Assembly (NCBI GenBank): GCA_023664535.1
Contig: JAMPFJ010000012.1
Location: 1 to 64,000 of the forward strand
From: Bacteroidales bacterium
GTDB taxonomy: Bacteria; Bacillota; Clostridia; Lachnospirales; Lachnospiraceae
Direction of reading: 5' to 3'
DNA length: 64,000 bases
Shown piece by piece: positions 52,337-62,031 of the stretch. A program made the translations under genes and the position numbers. Under the pieces are notes generated by a model. That model saw nothing but the letters and a program-made list of their open reading frames with translations. It ran no database searches and was not told where the DNA came from. Position 1 is the stretch's first letter; every line of letters starts with the position of its first letter.

Positions 52337-53707
52337 ATGAACAAGAAAGACAAGACGATAGAAATATTTCAACACGCACCGGTACCAAAGGCGGTAATCA
52401 GCAATATCATACCGTCGATTATCAGTATGATTATGGTATTGCTGTATAATCTTGCCGATACCTTTTTTATCGGGCAGACAAAAAATGCTTATATGGTGGC
52501 GGCGGTTTCCGTTGCCACTCCGGTATTTTTGATTTTCATGGCGGTAGGCATGCTTTTTGGAATCGGCGGAACCTCGTTGATTTCCCGGATGTTAGGCGAG
52601 GGAAAAGAAGAAAAGGCGAAGAAAATCTCTTCTTTCTGTTTCTGGACGGGGCTTGTCATCGGGGTAATCGCCATGCTGTTAATCTGGATTTTTGTCAAGC
52701 CGTTATGCAGGCTGGTGGGAGCCAGTGAGGACACGATAGCGTATGCGTCCCAGTATCTGAATATTGTGGCGGTAGGGATTCCGTTTTTGATTATCAGCAA
52801 TTCCTTTAGTAACATTATCCGTTCGGAGGGACGGGCAAAAACGGCGATGAGCGGAATGATTATCGGTAACCTGATGAATATGATTCTGGACCCGGTGATG
52901 ATACTGGGCTTCCAGTGGAATGTGGCAGGCGCCGCAGTGGCAACGGTGATAGGGAATGTGTTTTCCGCCGGATTTTACATCACCCATCTGGTATCGAAGC
53001 GGAGCATGCTGTCTATCCGCTTAAAAAATTATAAAGCGTCGGACCATATTGCCACCGGAGTTATGGCAATCGGGATTCCCGCTTCATTAAACAATATTTT
53101 AATGAGTATATCCAACATTTTAATCAACAAGGTTATGGTGGGATACGGTGATATGGCGGTGGCGGGCCTGGGCGTTGCGATGAAGGTCAATATGATTGTG
53201 GTAATGTTGCTGATTGGTCTGGGAACCGGTATTCAGCCCCTTTTAGGCTTTTGCTTCGGAGCGAGAAACAAGAAACGGTACATGGCAGTGCTGCGCTTTT
53301 CCCTGTGCCTTGCCTTTGGGCTGAGCCTGATTATGACCGTAATCTGCTACTGCGGTGCGGGACCCTTGGTTACCGCATTTCTGGATAATGCGGATGCATT
53401 TGAATACGGCATGCAGTTTGCCAGAATCTATATATTATCCGGACCGATTATGGGAATTTTATTTGTGATGATAAATGCGATACAGTCTACCGGAGCGGCG
53501 GTACCGTCCTTGATTTTGTCCGTCAGCAGGCAGGGGCTTTTATATATGCCGATTTTGTTTGTTTTCAGCCATATTTTTGACTCGGCAAGAATGATTGCCA
53601 TGGCACAGCCGGTAACGGATTATCTCTCGGCGGCGCTGGCGGTAATTTTGTTTATTGCTACCTGCCGGAAATATTTTGTGCAGTTTGAGGAAGAAACGGC
53701 GCAATAA
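52337..53707 (+). CDS. MATE-family efflux transporter
   Basis: A 456-residue exporter of the MATE family with twelve predicted helices, normally driving drug or metabolite efflux with sodium or protons. N-terminal motifs N-L-A-D-T-F-F-I-G-Q, G-I-G-G-T-S-L-I-S-R-M-L-G and the matching second-half G-L-G-T-G-I-Q-P-L-L-G-F-C-F-G-A are typical. The ATG at 52337 follows AAGGAAAAGG. It sits 31 bases after the ABC exporter in the same operon, so the MarR protein probably controls two different efflux systems together. Confidence 0.93.
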   Translation: MNKKDKTIEIFQHAPVPKAVISNIIPSIISMIMVLLYNLADTFFIGQTKNAYMVAAVSVATPVFLIFMAVGMLFGIGGTSLISRMLGEGKEEKAKKISSFCFWTGLVIGVIAMLLIWIFVKPLCRLVGASEDTIAYASQYLNIVAVGIPFLIISNSFSNIIRSEGRAKTAMSGMIIGNLMNMILDPVMILGFQWNVAGAAVATVIGNVFSAGFYITHLVSKRSMLSIRLKNYKASDHIATGVMAIGIPASLNNILMSISNILINKVMVGYGDMAVAGLGVAMKVNMIVVMLLIGLGTGIQPLLGFCFGARNKKRYMAVLRFSLCLAFGLSLIMTVICYCGAGPLVTAFLDNADAFEYGMQFARIYILSGPIMGILFVMINAIQSTGAAVPSLILSVSRQGLLYMPILFVFSHIFDSARMIAMAQPVTDYLSAALAVILFIATCRKYFVQFEEETAQ

Positions 53708-53718
53708 GGGGGAGGAAC

Positions 53719-55782
53719 ATGAACCGACAAGATATGGTAAAGGATTTTTTGGAGGAATTTAATGAAGCAGGAAAGGAGGCAGAGCTTCCGGTGTTTTTGG
53801 AGGATTACCGTATTTTATCCTGTCTGTACGAAAGAACGGAAAAATCCTGCTATATGGTGGCGGATTGGAAGACGGATGAAAAATATCTGTTGAAAATCAG
53901 AAAATGCGGGGATGACAGAAATGTGCTGGAGGTGGAACATCAGCGGATTGAAGAGCTGGCGCAGGCTTTTCCGGAGGAGTATAAGCCCTCCCGGTACTGG
54001 AAAGAGAATGAAGTGGAGTATCTGCTGAAATGTTATATACAGGGGATGGATTTGGAAGCCTATCAGGAAAGGAATGGAGCGCCTGACGCTGCGGAAATCC
54101 TGCGCATTGCCATTGAAATCTGTAAAGCGGTCACAAGGCTTCATGCAATGGAACCGCCGGTTATTCACCGGGATATTAAGCCGAAGAACCTGATTATCGA
54201 TTACAGGGGGAACGTGCATTTAATTGATTTTGAAACGACCAGAGACTATAAGGAAGACAATACGAAGGATACGGTATTTTTCGGAACAGAGGGAAATGCG
54301 GCGCCGGAGCAGTATGGCTATTCCCAGAGCGATGTCCGGACCGATGTGTACGGCATTGGAAAGGTTTTAGAATTCTTATATGAGGAAAATGCCGGCGGTC
54401 ACGTAAAGGACAACAGAGCTTACCGAAGAATCCATAAAATTATACAAAAGGCCGCTGCCTTTGACCCTGCCAAGCGGTACCAGTCCATTTCCCAGCTGCA
54501 AAGCGCACTGGAAAAGGTGATGAACGGGGTTGGCGAAGGGCGCAGGAAAAGAAGGCTTTTTTGGATTGGCGCAGTGGAAGCCGTGGCGGCGGTAGTCCTT
54601 TTGTCCACCGCTTTTATGATGAAGACGGAATTTCGCAAATATTTGGAAAATCCGGTCGGAGAGGGTAAGGCGGACACGCAGGAGCTGCCGGTGTCAGAGG
54701 AGAAGGATGCAGAAATGCCGACACCAGAGGAGAACGGAGCGGAATTGCCAGAGCCGGAGGAGAATGACGGGAAATTGGCGGCTTCGGAAGGTGAAGAGGG
54801 CAACCTCATTTTTGATGGCGGGCTGGAGCAGGTATTACCAGTGCTGTTAGGAAAAGCGGAGCTTGCGGAGGAGGACTATGACCGGATTACCAAAATTGTG
54901 GTGATGGGAAATCAGATATATGCGCAGGACATCGATTTGCAGGATATGGAAACGGTAATCTGCCACCGTCTGGTGGAAAACCGCAGCGTCAAGGGAAAAG
55001 TAGCGGACTTAACTGAGCTTTCCAGGATGAAAAATTTGAAAGAAGTTGTGCTGTGCGACCAGAGTATTACGGATATCAGCCCATTAGCGGGCTTGCCGAT
55101 TGAGACGCTGTATTTAGCGGGAAATGAAATTGAAGACTTTTCGGTGGTAGAGACGCTTGCGCAGTTAAAGGCGTTATGCATAGCGGAAAATCCGGTTTCC
55201 GTATTGCCGGATTTATCAAAGTGTAAGTCTCTGGCGACGGTAGCCCTGGGCGGGAATATTTATGAAAATCTGGATTTTCTGGAAAATTCCACGGCGGTAA
55301 CGCTGTATATCGAGAACATCCATGTAAACGACGATGATTTTTCTGTTTTGGAAAGGCTGCCGGGGCTTATCTGGATATATTCTACGGGCAACCAGTATGG
55401 CTTTTACGATGAACTGCCAAAGCTTACCGGGCTTAAGGGGCTGGCGCTCTGGGACTATATGGGACCGGATTTATCCATTATCAAATCACTGCCTCGGTTA
55501 AAAGTCCTGCTTGTGAGCAGCGGTGCGGTGGAAAGCATAGCGGGCATAGAAGGGGCGGTTCATCTGGATACCGTATGCATTGACAACACGGGGGTCACGG
55601 ATATCTCCCCGATAAAGGATTTGGACAAAATGACCTTTTTTAAGATAAATGATTTAGCCATTGAGGATTATACTCCGCTGTTTGAATGTGAGAGCCTGCG
55701 GGTTGTCGGCGCAAATGCGGAACAAAAGAAAAAAATAGAAAGTATTGATGAAAACCCTGTCTTCCAGATTATCGAGGATTAG
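53719..55782 (+). CDS. Receptor-like kinase with LRR ectodomain
   Basis: A 687-residue protein. Residues about 25-265 form a Ser/Thr protein-kinase-like domain: catalytic loop V-I-H-R-D-I-K-P-K-N-L, and A-P-E-Q-Y-G then R-T-D-V-Y-G-I-G. The metal-binding DFG is altered to D-F-E (L-I-D-F-E-T-T-R), so activity is uncertain. A basic stretch and one membrane helix (about 273-293) follow, then an acidic Pro/Glu-rich linker, and an extracellular internalin-like leucine-rich domain (I-T-D-I-S-P-L-A-G-L-P-I-E-T-L-Y-L-A-G-N-E-I-E-D). It is the last gene of the efflux operon, 11 bases after the MATE gene. Confidence 0.88.
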   Translation: MNRQDMVKDFLEEFNEAGKEAELPVFLEDYRILSCLYERTEKSCYMVADWKTDEKYLLKIRKCGDDRNVLEVEHQRIEELAQAFPEEYKPSRYWKENEVEYLLKCYIQGMDLEAYQERNGAPDAAEILRIAIEICKAVTRLHAMEPPVIHRDIKPKNLIIDYRGNVHLIDFETTRDYKEDNTKDTVFFGTEGNAAPEQYGYSQSDVRTDVYGIGKVLEFLYEENAGGHVKDNRAYRRIHKIIQKAAAFDPAKRYQSISQLQSALEKVMNGVGEGRRKRRLFWIGAVEAVAAVVLLSTAFMMKTEFRKYLENPVGEGKADTQELPVSEEKDAEMPTPEENGAELPEPEENDGKLAASEGEEGNLIFDGGLEQVLPVLLGKAELAEEDYDRITKIVVMGNQIYAQDIDLQDMETVICHRLVENRSVKGKVADLTELSRMKNLKEVVLCDQSITDISPLAGLPIETLYLAGNEIEDFSVVETLAQLKALCIAENPVSVLPDLSKCKSLATVALGGNIYENLDFLENSTAVTLYIENIHVNDDDFSVLERLPGLIWIYSTGNQYGFYDELPKLTGLKGLALWDYMGPDLSIIKSLPRLKVLLVSSGAVESIAGIEGAVHLDTVCIDNTGVTDISPIKDLDKMTFFKINDLAIEDYTPLFECESLRVVGANAEQKKKIESIDENPVFQIIED

Positions 55783-55807
55783 GCGGGAAACAGGAAGAAA
55801 ATAGGAA

Positions 55808-55868
55808 AAACGGAGCGGCTGCTTTACGGATGTTTATTCATTGAAGCGGCGGCTCCGTTTCATCTTTT
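55808..55868 (+). terminator. Terminator of the efflux/kinase operon
   Basis: AAACGGAGC..GCTT pairs with AAGC..GCTCCGTTT over about 17 bp, followed by CATCTTTT. Confidence 0.8.
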
Positions 55869-55979
55869 AGGAAAAATCAGAAAAGTGGGCAAGACTGTTT
55901 ACCAAATAAGGCTGGAATAATGATAGAATATTATGGTAATTGCTTATCAATAGAAAACATTTATGAAGGAGGATTATGA

Positions 55980-58900
55980 ATGAAGAGAAGAAAACAGAGG
56001 AAGGCGGCAATTTTGCTGGCTGTCTGCATGGTATTGTCGGTATTTACCGGAATACCGGTAAGCGCCACAGGACTGGATGAAACGGTAGATAACAGCAGCT
56101 CTTGGGTGGAATTTAAGACAGACGATGATACATCGGAGTATGGACTTTCCTATACAGAAGGTGCGGAAAGTACATTTTCTGTGGTTATACACCGTGCGGC
56201 TGGTGCGATGCTTCAATTAGATGATATTGTGTTTTCATGGAATGGTGAGACGATTGGCGAAAATGATGAATGCTTTGCCATTGAAAAACCAGATGTAACA
56301 TTATCAAATGTTGCTTCAGCGTATACTCAGGCAGAGGATTATACCTATACAGTAACAATCAAAGAAGCGATGACCGGAGAAGGCAGCTTCAATGTATGGA
56401 TGCCGATGCAGTTTGCAATAACAGATGAGGATGGCAACTGGACATTTGATGATGAGATGGCTGATGAGGGTGAAGGATACTCATTAGAAGGGGATATCTA
56501 TATGGTACCCAGAATTAACGGTTTTGCAGCAACAAACAACATTGAATATGGTGAATATGGACTGACTGTATCTGAGCATCCGCAGTTTTCCAAGGAAGTA
56601 GGGGCAGAATTATGGGGAACTACGCTGTATTTTGCTTATATAACAGACGAGGGAACGGAGCCTGTAGGGTTGGATGAGATTTCTGTTTTTCTGGGGGAAG
56701 ATGGAAAAGATATCCGCGATAAAGTATGTACTCCAAACATAGAGAATAGCCAGTTGATTAACTTCAGGTTTGATGAAGTGGGAGAGTATACTGTTAAATA
56801 TCAGGATTCCTCCGTTATTATCCATGTAGTATATCCGGAAATCGGGTTTTATAAAGGTACAGAGACAGAGGATGGAGAGGTCGCTTATACGCTTCTTCGC
56901 AACGACGGGGATACTGACCATGGGTTTATTTATAAAAAGGGTGCGAAAGATACATTTTATATGATTTTACACCGCTATGACTGGACTAAGCTTGATTTAG
57001 AGAATATTAAATACACGAAAGACGGCGAAGACATTACAGCGGATATTAACTCTTATTTTAACATTGAAATACCAGATGTAACATTATCAAGTGACGCTTC
57101 AGATTATGTTGGCAGCTCGGAAGATTTTGTATGCTCAGTCACAATAAATGAGGATATAACGGAAGACTTTTATTTTGGGGTGAAAATACCTAAAATGGAT
57201 GTAAACGAAAATGAACCGGGGGTTTATACATTTGGTGAATCTTACACAATTAGCGATAGTACATACATTAGCCTTAAACTTAGTGGTCTGGCAGTGACGG
57301 ACCAATTAGGCTGGGATGATGAGATAAACGCACCGTCTGTACCGGAGAATCCGGAGTTTTCCCAGGAAGTAGGAGCAGATTTATGGGAAACTACGCTGTA
57401 CCTTGCTTATATCACAGACGAGGAAACGGAATCCGTAGCTTTGGATGGTATTTCTGTTTTTCTGGACGGAGATGAAACAATAAATCTCAGAGATACGGTA
57501 TGTGCTGTAAAAGGAATGGATGACCGGTTGATTGACTTTACGTTTGATGAAGTGGGAGAATATACTGTTAAATATCGGGGTTCTTCCGTCACTATCTATG
57601 TAAGATATCCGGAAATCGGGTTTTATACAAAGGAAGATGATGAATCTTATACGTTTCTTCGTAACGACCGGGTTATCTATACAGAGGGTGCGGAGGATAC
57701 ATTTTATATGATTTTACACCGTTGGGAGTGGTCTAAGCTTGATTTAGAGAATATTAAATACAAGAAAGACGGTGAAGACATTACAGCGAATATTGCATCA
57801 TATTTTGATATTGACATGCCGGAGCTGCCGACGGAGGCTTCCGAGTATCGTGGTGCAGAAAATTATTATTGTTCATTCACAATAAAACCAGATATAACGG
57901 AAGAATTTTGTTTTGAGGTGGAAATACCCAAAAAAGAGTTAGTTTCAGATGAGCCGGAAGAGGGTGAGGAACCGAATTATACATTTATTGATGGTGGAGC
58001 GATTGGTGGAAGTACGAACATCAGCTTAAAAATTAACGGTCTGGTAGCGACGGACTGGACAGAACCGTTAAGCTGGAATGAGAGTACAGGCAAACTGTCT
58101 TTATCTGATTTACCTGAGGGCTTCTCTTTTTCTAAAAGGTTAGGAGCAGACATATGGGGAACTACCCTGTATCTGGGTTATCTGGCAGAAGATGAAGACG
58201 GTAAAGAGACAATGACTGATGTGGGATTGGATGATATTACGGTTTACTATGAAGGCGAAGCTGTCGGCGGTGCGGCAGAAATTACAGCAAGCGGAGAGAA
58301 TCCGAAGCTGATTAACTTTACATTTTATCAGGCGGGAACCTATACCATCAAATATAACAACTCATCCGTTATTATTGATGTAGGACTTCCGGATGCAGGA
58401 TTTTATACAAGCAATGAGAAATCTTCGGATTCGTTGATTCGTGAGGGGATTTCCTATACGGAGGGAGAAGACAATACATTTTATATGATTTTACACCGCC
58501 GGGAGTGTACTAAGCTTAATTTAGCGGATATTAAATACACGAAAGACGGCGAAGACTTTGAGGATATTGACACTTATTTTGAAATTACACCACCGGAAGA
58601 CGTTGAATTATCAGAGGATGCTTCAGATTATGCAAATGATACGACAGACGAGTATGTATACAAATTTGAGATGAAAGAAGATGCGTTAGGCAGTTTTTGG
58701 TTTGGTGTGTCAGTACCAACATTGTATATAGAAGGTGGTGATGATTCCGGCTATACATTGGTGGAGGATGAATATCCGGCTGAATGCGGCGTGTACGTAG
58801 AGTTCCCGACAATGGGGACGCTTGAGGATGATAACGAGCATATAGGATTTGCAGGATGCTTTATTACAGAGAGAGCATATGAGAATAATTCTTTCTATGA

Positions 58901-61145
58901 CAGCTCTTCACTGCAGGCACAGTACTGGGTGCATGCGGAGACACTGCAGGGTGTGGTTGACGAGCTGATGCGGTGCGCAGGTGTAGGTGAGGTGACCGTC
59001 AATGGTACAAAATATAAAATTGAAAATACCGGATATATCTGGGCAAACACGAGTTATTTTCCTAAGTATGAGGCTAACGCAAAAAAACCGCAGTATTTAA
59101 CCACACCGTCGGAAGTGAACGGAGTTATTATTTCATCCGGTGAGGAAAACTATTATACGCAGGATAAGAACGATGTGGGAACGTATTATAAGGTGCAGCA
59201 ATGGGTAAATGCAGACGGCGATACAACGTATACCTGTACAAAGGATGAAGAAGGAGATATTGACTGGGATAGTATTGATTGGAGTAATATAGGAGCCATT
59301 GAGGATTTGCCGATGCTTTATCCCGTTACCGGAGATGCTGAGCAGGGATTCGCCATAGAACAAGGTGCGAGTGCAAAAACAATATCCGACATGATGAATG
59401 ATGGCTATATGTATAATTGGTTTAAAATAGTTTGTGAATGGCCGGAGCTGCATGTGGATGCAACAACCAGCGTAAAGCTTGGGGGTAATTTCGGAGAAGC
59501 AGAGACGGGTAAGCCAAATGTTTACCTCGGACTTTATGCGGATTCTGAAGATATCCGGTCAGAGGTTTTAGACCACACGGGTGACACGGATGAGGAGAAC
59601 CTTTTGCGAGTGATTACTAAGGACGATATCGGTGAGAATATTGTTGTTGAGGAGAAAGGCATAACCATAAAGGTTACCGAAATGAAAGCCAAAATGGCTC
59701 CAACAGTGACGGGTAACTTTATCAAGAAAGAGGATATAACCCTGAAAGAGGAGGGTAAAGCGCTCCGTGACAAGATTGATATCGAGGGAATCATTGCAGA
59801 GGATGAAGCATTAAAGCAGGCGCTTATAGACGGAGAATCCTTAGATGTATCTCTGGCTATCGGCGAAGTAGAGGAAGAACCGGAGGCTCCTGCCGTTAAG
59901 GAAGCGGTAGACAAAATATCAGCAGAGCTGAAAAAGATTAAGGATTTTACCTCTAAGATTCAGTACCTGGATTTGAACTTAAACTATAAGGTTGGCACGA
60001 AGGAAGGAAACATCACGGAAACAAAAGGGGAGATTACCATCTCAATCGAGCTTCCGGAGGATTTTGCAAAGGCAGAAAAGGAATCTGCAAAATCATGGAA
60101 GCCCGTTGTATACCGTTACCATGATAGAGTGGCAGAGAAGCTTACCGGAACCACATGGGAAGACGGCAAGCTGACATTTGGGACGGATAAATTCTCTGTA
60201 TATGCAGTTGCTATTGAGGAAGTCGTACCGACAGGTATTGAAATTACCGAAGCACCGACGAAGACTTCTTATGCTGAGGGCGAGAAGTTTGATAAGACGG
60301 GAATGGAAGTGGAAGTAACTTATTCAGATAATACCAAAAAGAAGATTACAGACTATACAGTACCGGATAAGGCGTTAACCAAGGCGGATGAAGTGGTTAC
60401 CATTGAATATGATGGTCTCGAGGCGGAGCAGGCGATTACCGTGACTGCAAAGGAAACACCGGCCACACCGACTACACCGGAAAACCCGACAAACCCGGCA
60501 AAACCCGGAGACCCGGTAACGGTAAACGGAAATAATTATACGGTTACCAGCGCAGAGGGCAGCAATAAGTCGGTTACTTATACCGGCGGCAGCAAGACTG
60601 CAAAGCAGGTGGTTGTTCCGGCAACGGTTACCGTTAACGGTACGGAGTACAAGGTAACGGCAATCGCAAACAATGCATTTTCCGGCTGTAAGAAGCTTAC
60701 TGCGGTAACGATTGGCAAGAATGTAACGAGCATAGGAGACAAGGCATTTTATCAGTGTACCGCACTGAAAAAGGTAACGATTCCGGCAAACGTAACTAAA
60801 ATTGGCAAGCAGGCATTTTCCGGCTGTAAGAAGCTGGCAACAGTAACGCTTGGTAAGAATGTGACGAGCATAGGAGACAAGGCGTTCTATCAATGTACTG
60901 CACTGAAGAAGATTACGATTCCGGCAAAGGTAAATAAAATTGGCAAGCAGGCATTTTATGGCTGTAAAAACTTAAAGACGATTACCATTAAGACGAGCAA
61001 GCTGACAAGCAAGAATGTAGGAAGCAAGGCGTTTAAGGGAATTTCCAGCAAGGCAACGATTAAGGTGCCGAAGAAGAAGCTGGCAAGCTATAAGAAGCTC
61101 TTAAAGTCAAAGGGCGCAGGCTCTAAGGTAAAGATTAAAAAATAA
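55980..61145 (+). CDS. Giant secreted repeat protein (Ig-like, BspA LRR)
   Basis: A 1721-residue secreted protein. The signal peptide is 1-29 (K-R-R-K-Q-R-K, then A-I-L-L-A-V-C-M-V-L-S-V, cut near V-S-A-T). Residues about 40-960 hold four tandem copies of an unrecognised unit of roughly 255 residues, the last one partial. Each copy has a D-T-F-Y-M-I-L-H-R core and an E-V-G-E-Y-T-V-K-Y strand. Then come a unique region, a Big_3-like Ig domain (V-P-T-G-I-E-I-T-E-A-P-T-K-T-S-Y) near 1420, a Pro/Thr linker, and BspA-type leucine-rich repeats (N-V-T-S-I-G-D-K-A-F-Y-Q-C-T-A-L-K-K) with a Lys-rich end. No LPxTG. Probably an adhesin. AGGAGG precedes the ATG. Confidence 0.85.
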   Translation: MKRRKQRKAAILLAVCMVLSVFTGIPVSATGLDETVDNSSSWVEFKTDDDTSEYGLSYTEGAESTFSVVIHRAAGAMLQLDDIVFSWNGETIGENDECFAIEKPDVTLSNVASAYTQAEDYTYTVTIKEAMTGEGSFNVWMPMQFAITDEDGNWTFDDEMADEGEGYSLEGDIYMVPRINGFAATNNIEYGEYGLTVSEHPQFSKEVGAELWGTTLYFAYITDEGTEPVGLDEISVFLGEDGKDIRDKVCTPNIENSQLINFRFDEVGEYTVKYQDSSVIIHVVYPEIGFYKGTETEDGEVAYTLLRNDGDTDHGFIYKKGAKDTFYMILHRYDWTKLDLENIKYTKDGEDITADINSYFNIEIPDVTLSSDASDYVGSSEDFVCSVTINEDITEDFYFGVKIPKMDVNENEPGVYTFGESYTISDSTYISLKLSGLAVTDQLGWDDEINAPSVPENPEFSQEVGADLWETTLYLAYITDEETESVALDGISVFLDGDETINLRDTVCAVKGMDDRLIDFTFDEVGEYTVKYRGSSVTIYVRYPEIGFYTKEDDESYTFLRNDRVIYTEGAEDTFYMILHRWEWSKLDLENIKYKKDGEDITANIASYFDIDMPELPTEASEYRGAENYYCSFTIKPDITEEFCFEVEIPKKELVSDEPEEGEEPNYTFIDGGAIGGSTNISLKINGLVATDWTEPLSWNESTGKLSLSDLPEGFSFSKRLGADIWGTTLYLGYLAEDEDGKETMTDVGLDDITVYYEGEAVGGAAEITASGENPKLINFTFYQAGTYTIKYNNSSVIIDVGLPDAGFYTSNEKSSDSLIREGISYTEGEDNTFYMILHRRECTKLNLADIKYTKDGEDFEDIDTYFEITPPEDVELSEDASDYANDTTDEYVYKFEMKEDALGSFWFGVSVPTLYIEGGDDSGYTLVEDEYPAECGVYVEFPTMGTLEDDNEHIGFAGCFITERAYENNSFYDSSSLQAQYWVHAETLQGVVDELMRCAGVGEVTVNGTKYKIENTGYIWANTSYFPKYEANAKKPQYLTTPSEVNGVIISSGEENYYTQDKNDVGTYYKVQQWVNADGDTTYTCTKDEEGDIDWDSIDWSNIGAIEDLPMLYPVTGDAEQGFAIEQGASAKTISDMMNDGYMYNWFKIVCEWPELHVDATTSVKLGGNFGEAETGKPNVYLGLYADSEDIRSEVLDHTGDTDEENLLRVITKDDIGENIVVEEKGITIKVTEMKAKMAPTVTGNFIKKEDITLKEEGKALRDKIDIEGIIAEDEALKQALIDGESLDVSLAIGEVEEEPEAPAVKEAVDKISAELKKIKDFTSKIQYLDLNLNYKVGTKEGNITETKGEITISIELPEDFAKAEKESAKSWKPVVYRYHDRVAEKLTGTTWEDGKLTFGTDKFSVYAVAIEEVVPTGIEITEAPTKTSYAEGEKFDKTGMEVEVTYSDNTKKKITDYTVPDKALTKADEVVTIEYDGLEAEQAITVTAKETPATPTTPENPTNPAKPGDPVTVNGNNYTVTSAEGSNKSVTYTGGSKTAKQVVVPATVTVNGTEYKVTAIANNAFSGCKKLTAVTIGKNVTSIGDKAFYQCTALKKVTIPANVTKIGKQAFSGCKKLATVTLGKNVTSIGDKAFYQCTALKKITIPAKVNKIGKQAFYGCKNLKTITIKTSKLTSKNVGSKAFKGISSKATIKVPKKKLASYKKLLKSKGAGSKVKIKK
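56100..58860 (+). repeat. Tandem ~775-bp coding repeats (3.6 copies)
   Basis: Units begin near 56100, 56830, 57606 and 58386. A DNA segment for T-F-Y-M-I-L-H-R recurs almost unchanged near 56950, 57699 and 58481, as does that for the I-K-Y-x-K-D-G-E-D strand. The similarity at DNA level shows recent duplication or gene conversion, so copy number may vary between strains. Confidence 0.7.
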
Positions 61146-61174
61146 CAGATAATCCTTTGATAAGGGGGAGATAT

Positions 61175-61216
61175 GGGGACAGATAGCGTTGGGGTTATCT
61201 GTCCCTAAGCTTTTGG
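61175..61216 (+). terminator. Terminator after giant surface protein
   Basis: GGGGACAGATA pairs with TTATCTGTCCC, followed by TAAGCTTTT. The remaining 240 bases to the por operon hold its promoter and leader; an ORF at 61233-61433 there is not credible. Confidence 0.7.
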
Positions 61217-61277
61217 GAAAAACAGATAAAATTTGAATTTAATTCATGATTGTGATGAAAACTTTTCATACTTTCAC

Positions 61278-61306
61278 TTTACATTTAAGCCGGCAGCACC
61301 TATAAT
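61278..61306 (+). promoter_or_regulatory. Promoter of por operon
   Basis: TTTACA and TATAAT are 17 bases apart; the leader to porG would be about 145 bases, long enough for regulation, but I see no clear structured element in it. Confidence 0.75.
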
Positions 61307-61458
61307 AATGAATAGTGTGCTGTGGACTTTTTTCATGATAAATTATGCCGGCTTTACCAAGACAGGGTTTGGCAGAGTGTTTATCGGGAAAGGGGAGGGA
61401 CAGGCATTTACGAAAGACAAAGAGATTACGTAACGATGAAGAATAAGGAGTGTTAAAA

Positions 61459-62031
61459 GTGAAAAACACAGTAGAAATCAGATGGCACGGCAGAGGCGGG
61501 CAGGGTGCAAAGTCAGCGGCGCTGATGCTGGCGGATGCAGCCTTTATGACAGGAAAACATGTACAGGGATTTCCGGAATACGGTCCGGAGAGAATGGGAG
61601 CGCCCATTACGGCGTATAACCGGATTAGCGATGACCCGATTCGTGTACATTCCAATATTTACGAGCCGGATTATGTGGTGGTGGTGGATGAAACCCTGCT
61701 GGAAAGCGTGGATGTGACCGCCGGCTTAAATCCGGAGGGAGCGATTATTATTAACACGACGAAAAGTGTGGAGGAGGTAAAGCCGCATTTGAACGGATAC
61801 GCCGGCGGTATACATACGCTGGATGCAAGGGAGATTTCCGAAAAATGCCTGGGAAAATATTTCCCGAACTCCCCGATGCTTGCGGCGATAGTGGCAATCA
61901 GCGGTGTGATGAGTAAAGAGGACTTCTTCCGGGAGATGGAAGGCTCCTACCGGCATAAATTCGCAAAAAAGCCGGAGGTGGTGGAGGGAAATCTGAAAGC
62001 ACTGCATATGGCATATGAGGAGGTGAAGTAA
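61459..62031 (+). CDS. porG: 2-oxoacid:ferredoxin oxidoreductase gamma subunit
   Basis: The gamma subunit of a four-subunit pyruvate (or other 2-oxoacid):ferredoxin oxidoreductase, 190 residues. The family motif is E-I-R-W-H-G-R-G-G-Q-G-A-K-S-A-A, with F-P-E-Y-G-P-E-R-M-G-A-P and V-V-D-E-T-L-L. GTG at 61459 is chosen because AAGGAG lies eight bases upstream; the in-frame GTG at 61450 overlaps that site. It opens the operon porG-porD-porA-porB, the order seen in Thermotoga and many Clostridia. Confidence 0.93.
   Translation: MKNTVEIRWHGRGGQGAKSAALMLADAAFMTGKHVQGFPEYGPERMGAPITAYNRISDDPIRVHSNIYEPDYVVVVDETLLESVDVTAGLNPEGAIIINTTKSVEEVKPHLNGYAGGIHTLDAREISEKCLGKYFPNSPMLAAIVAISGVMSKEDFFREMEGSYRHKFAKKPEVVEGNLKALHMAYEEVK

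Noticed and set aside
60520..61140. CRISPR-like repeats at the end of the giant surface protein
   Set aside because: The repeats are in frame and encode leucine-rich repeat units; there is no spacer pattern.
61233..61433. 66-codon ORF ahead of porG
   Set aside because: It runs across the por promoter (61278-61306), has no ribosome binding site and looks like non-coding leader.
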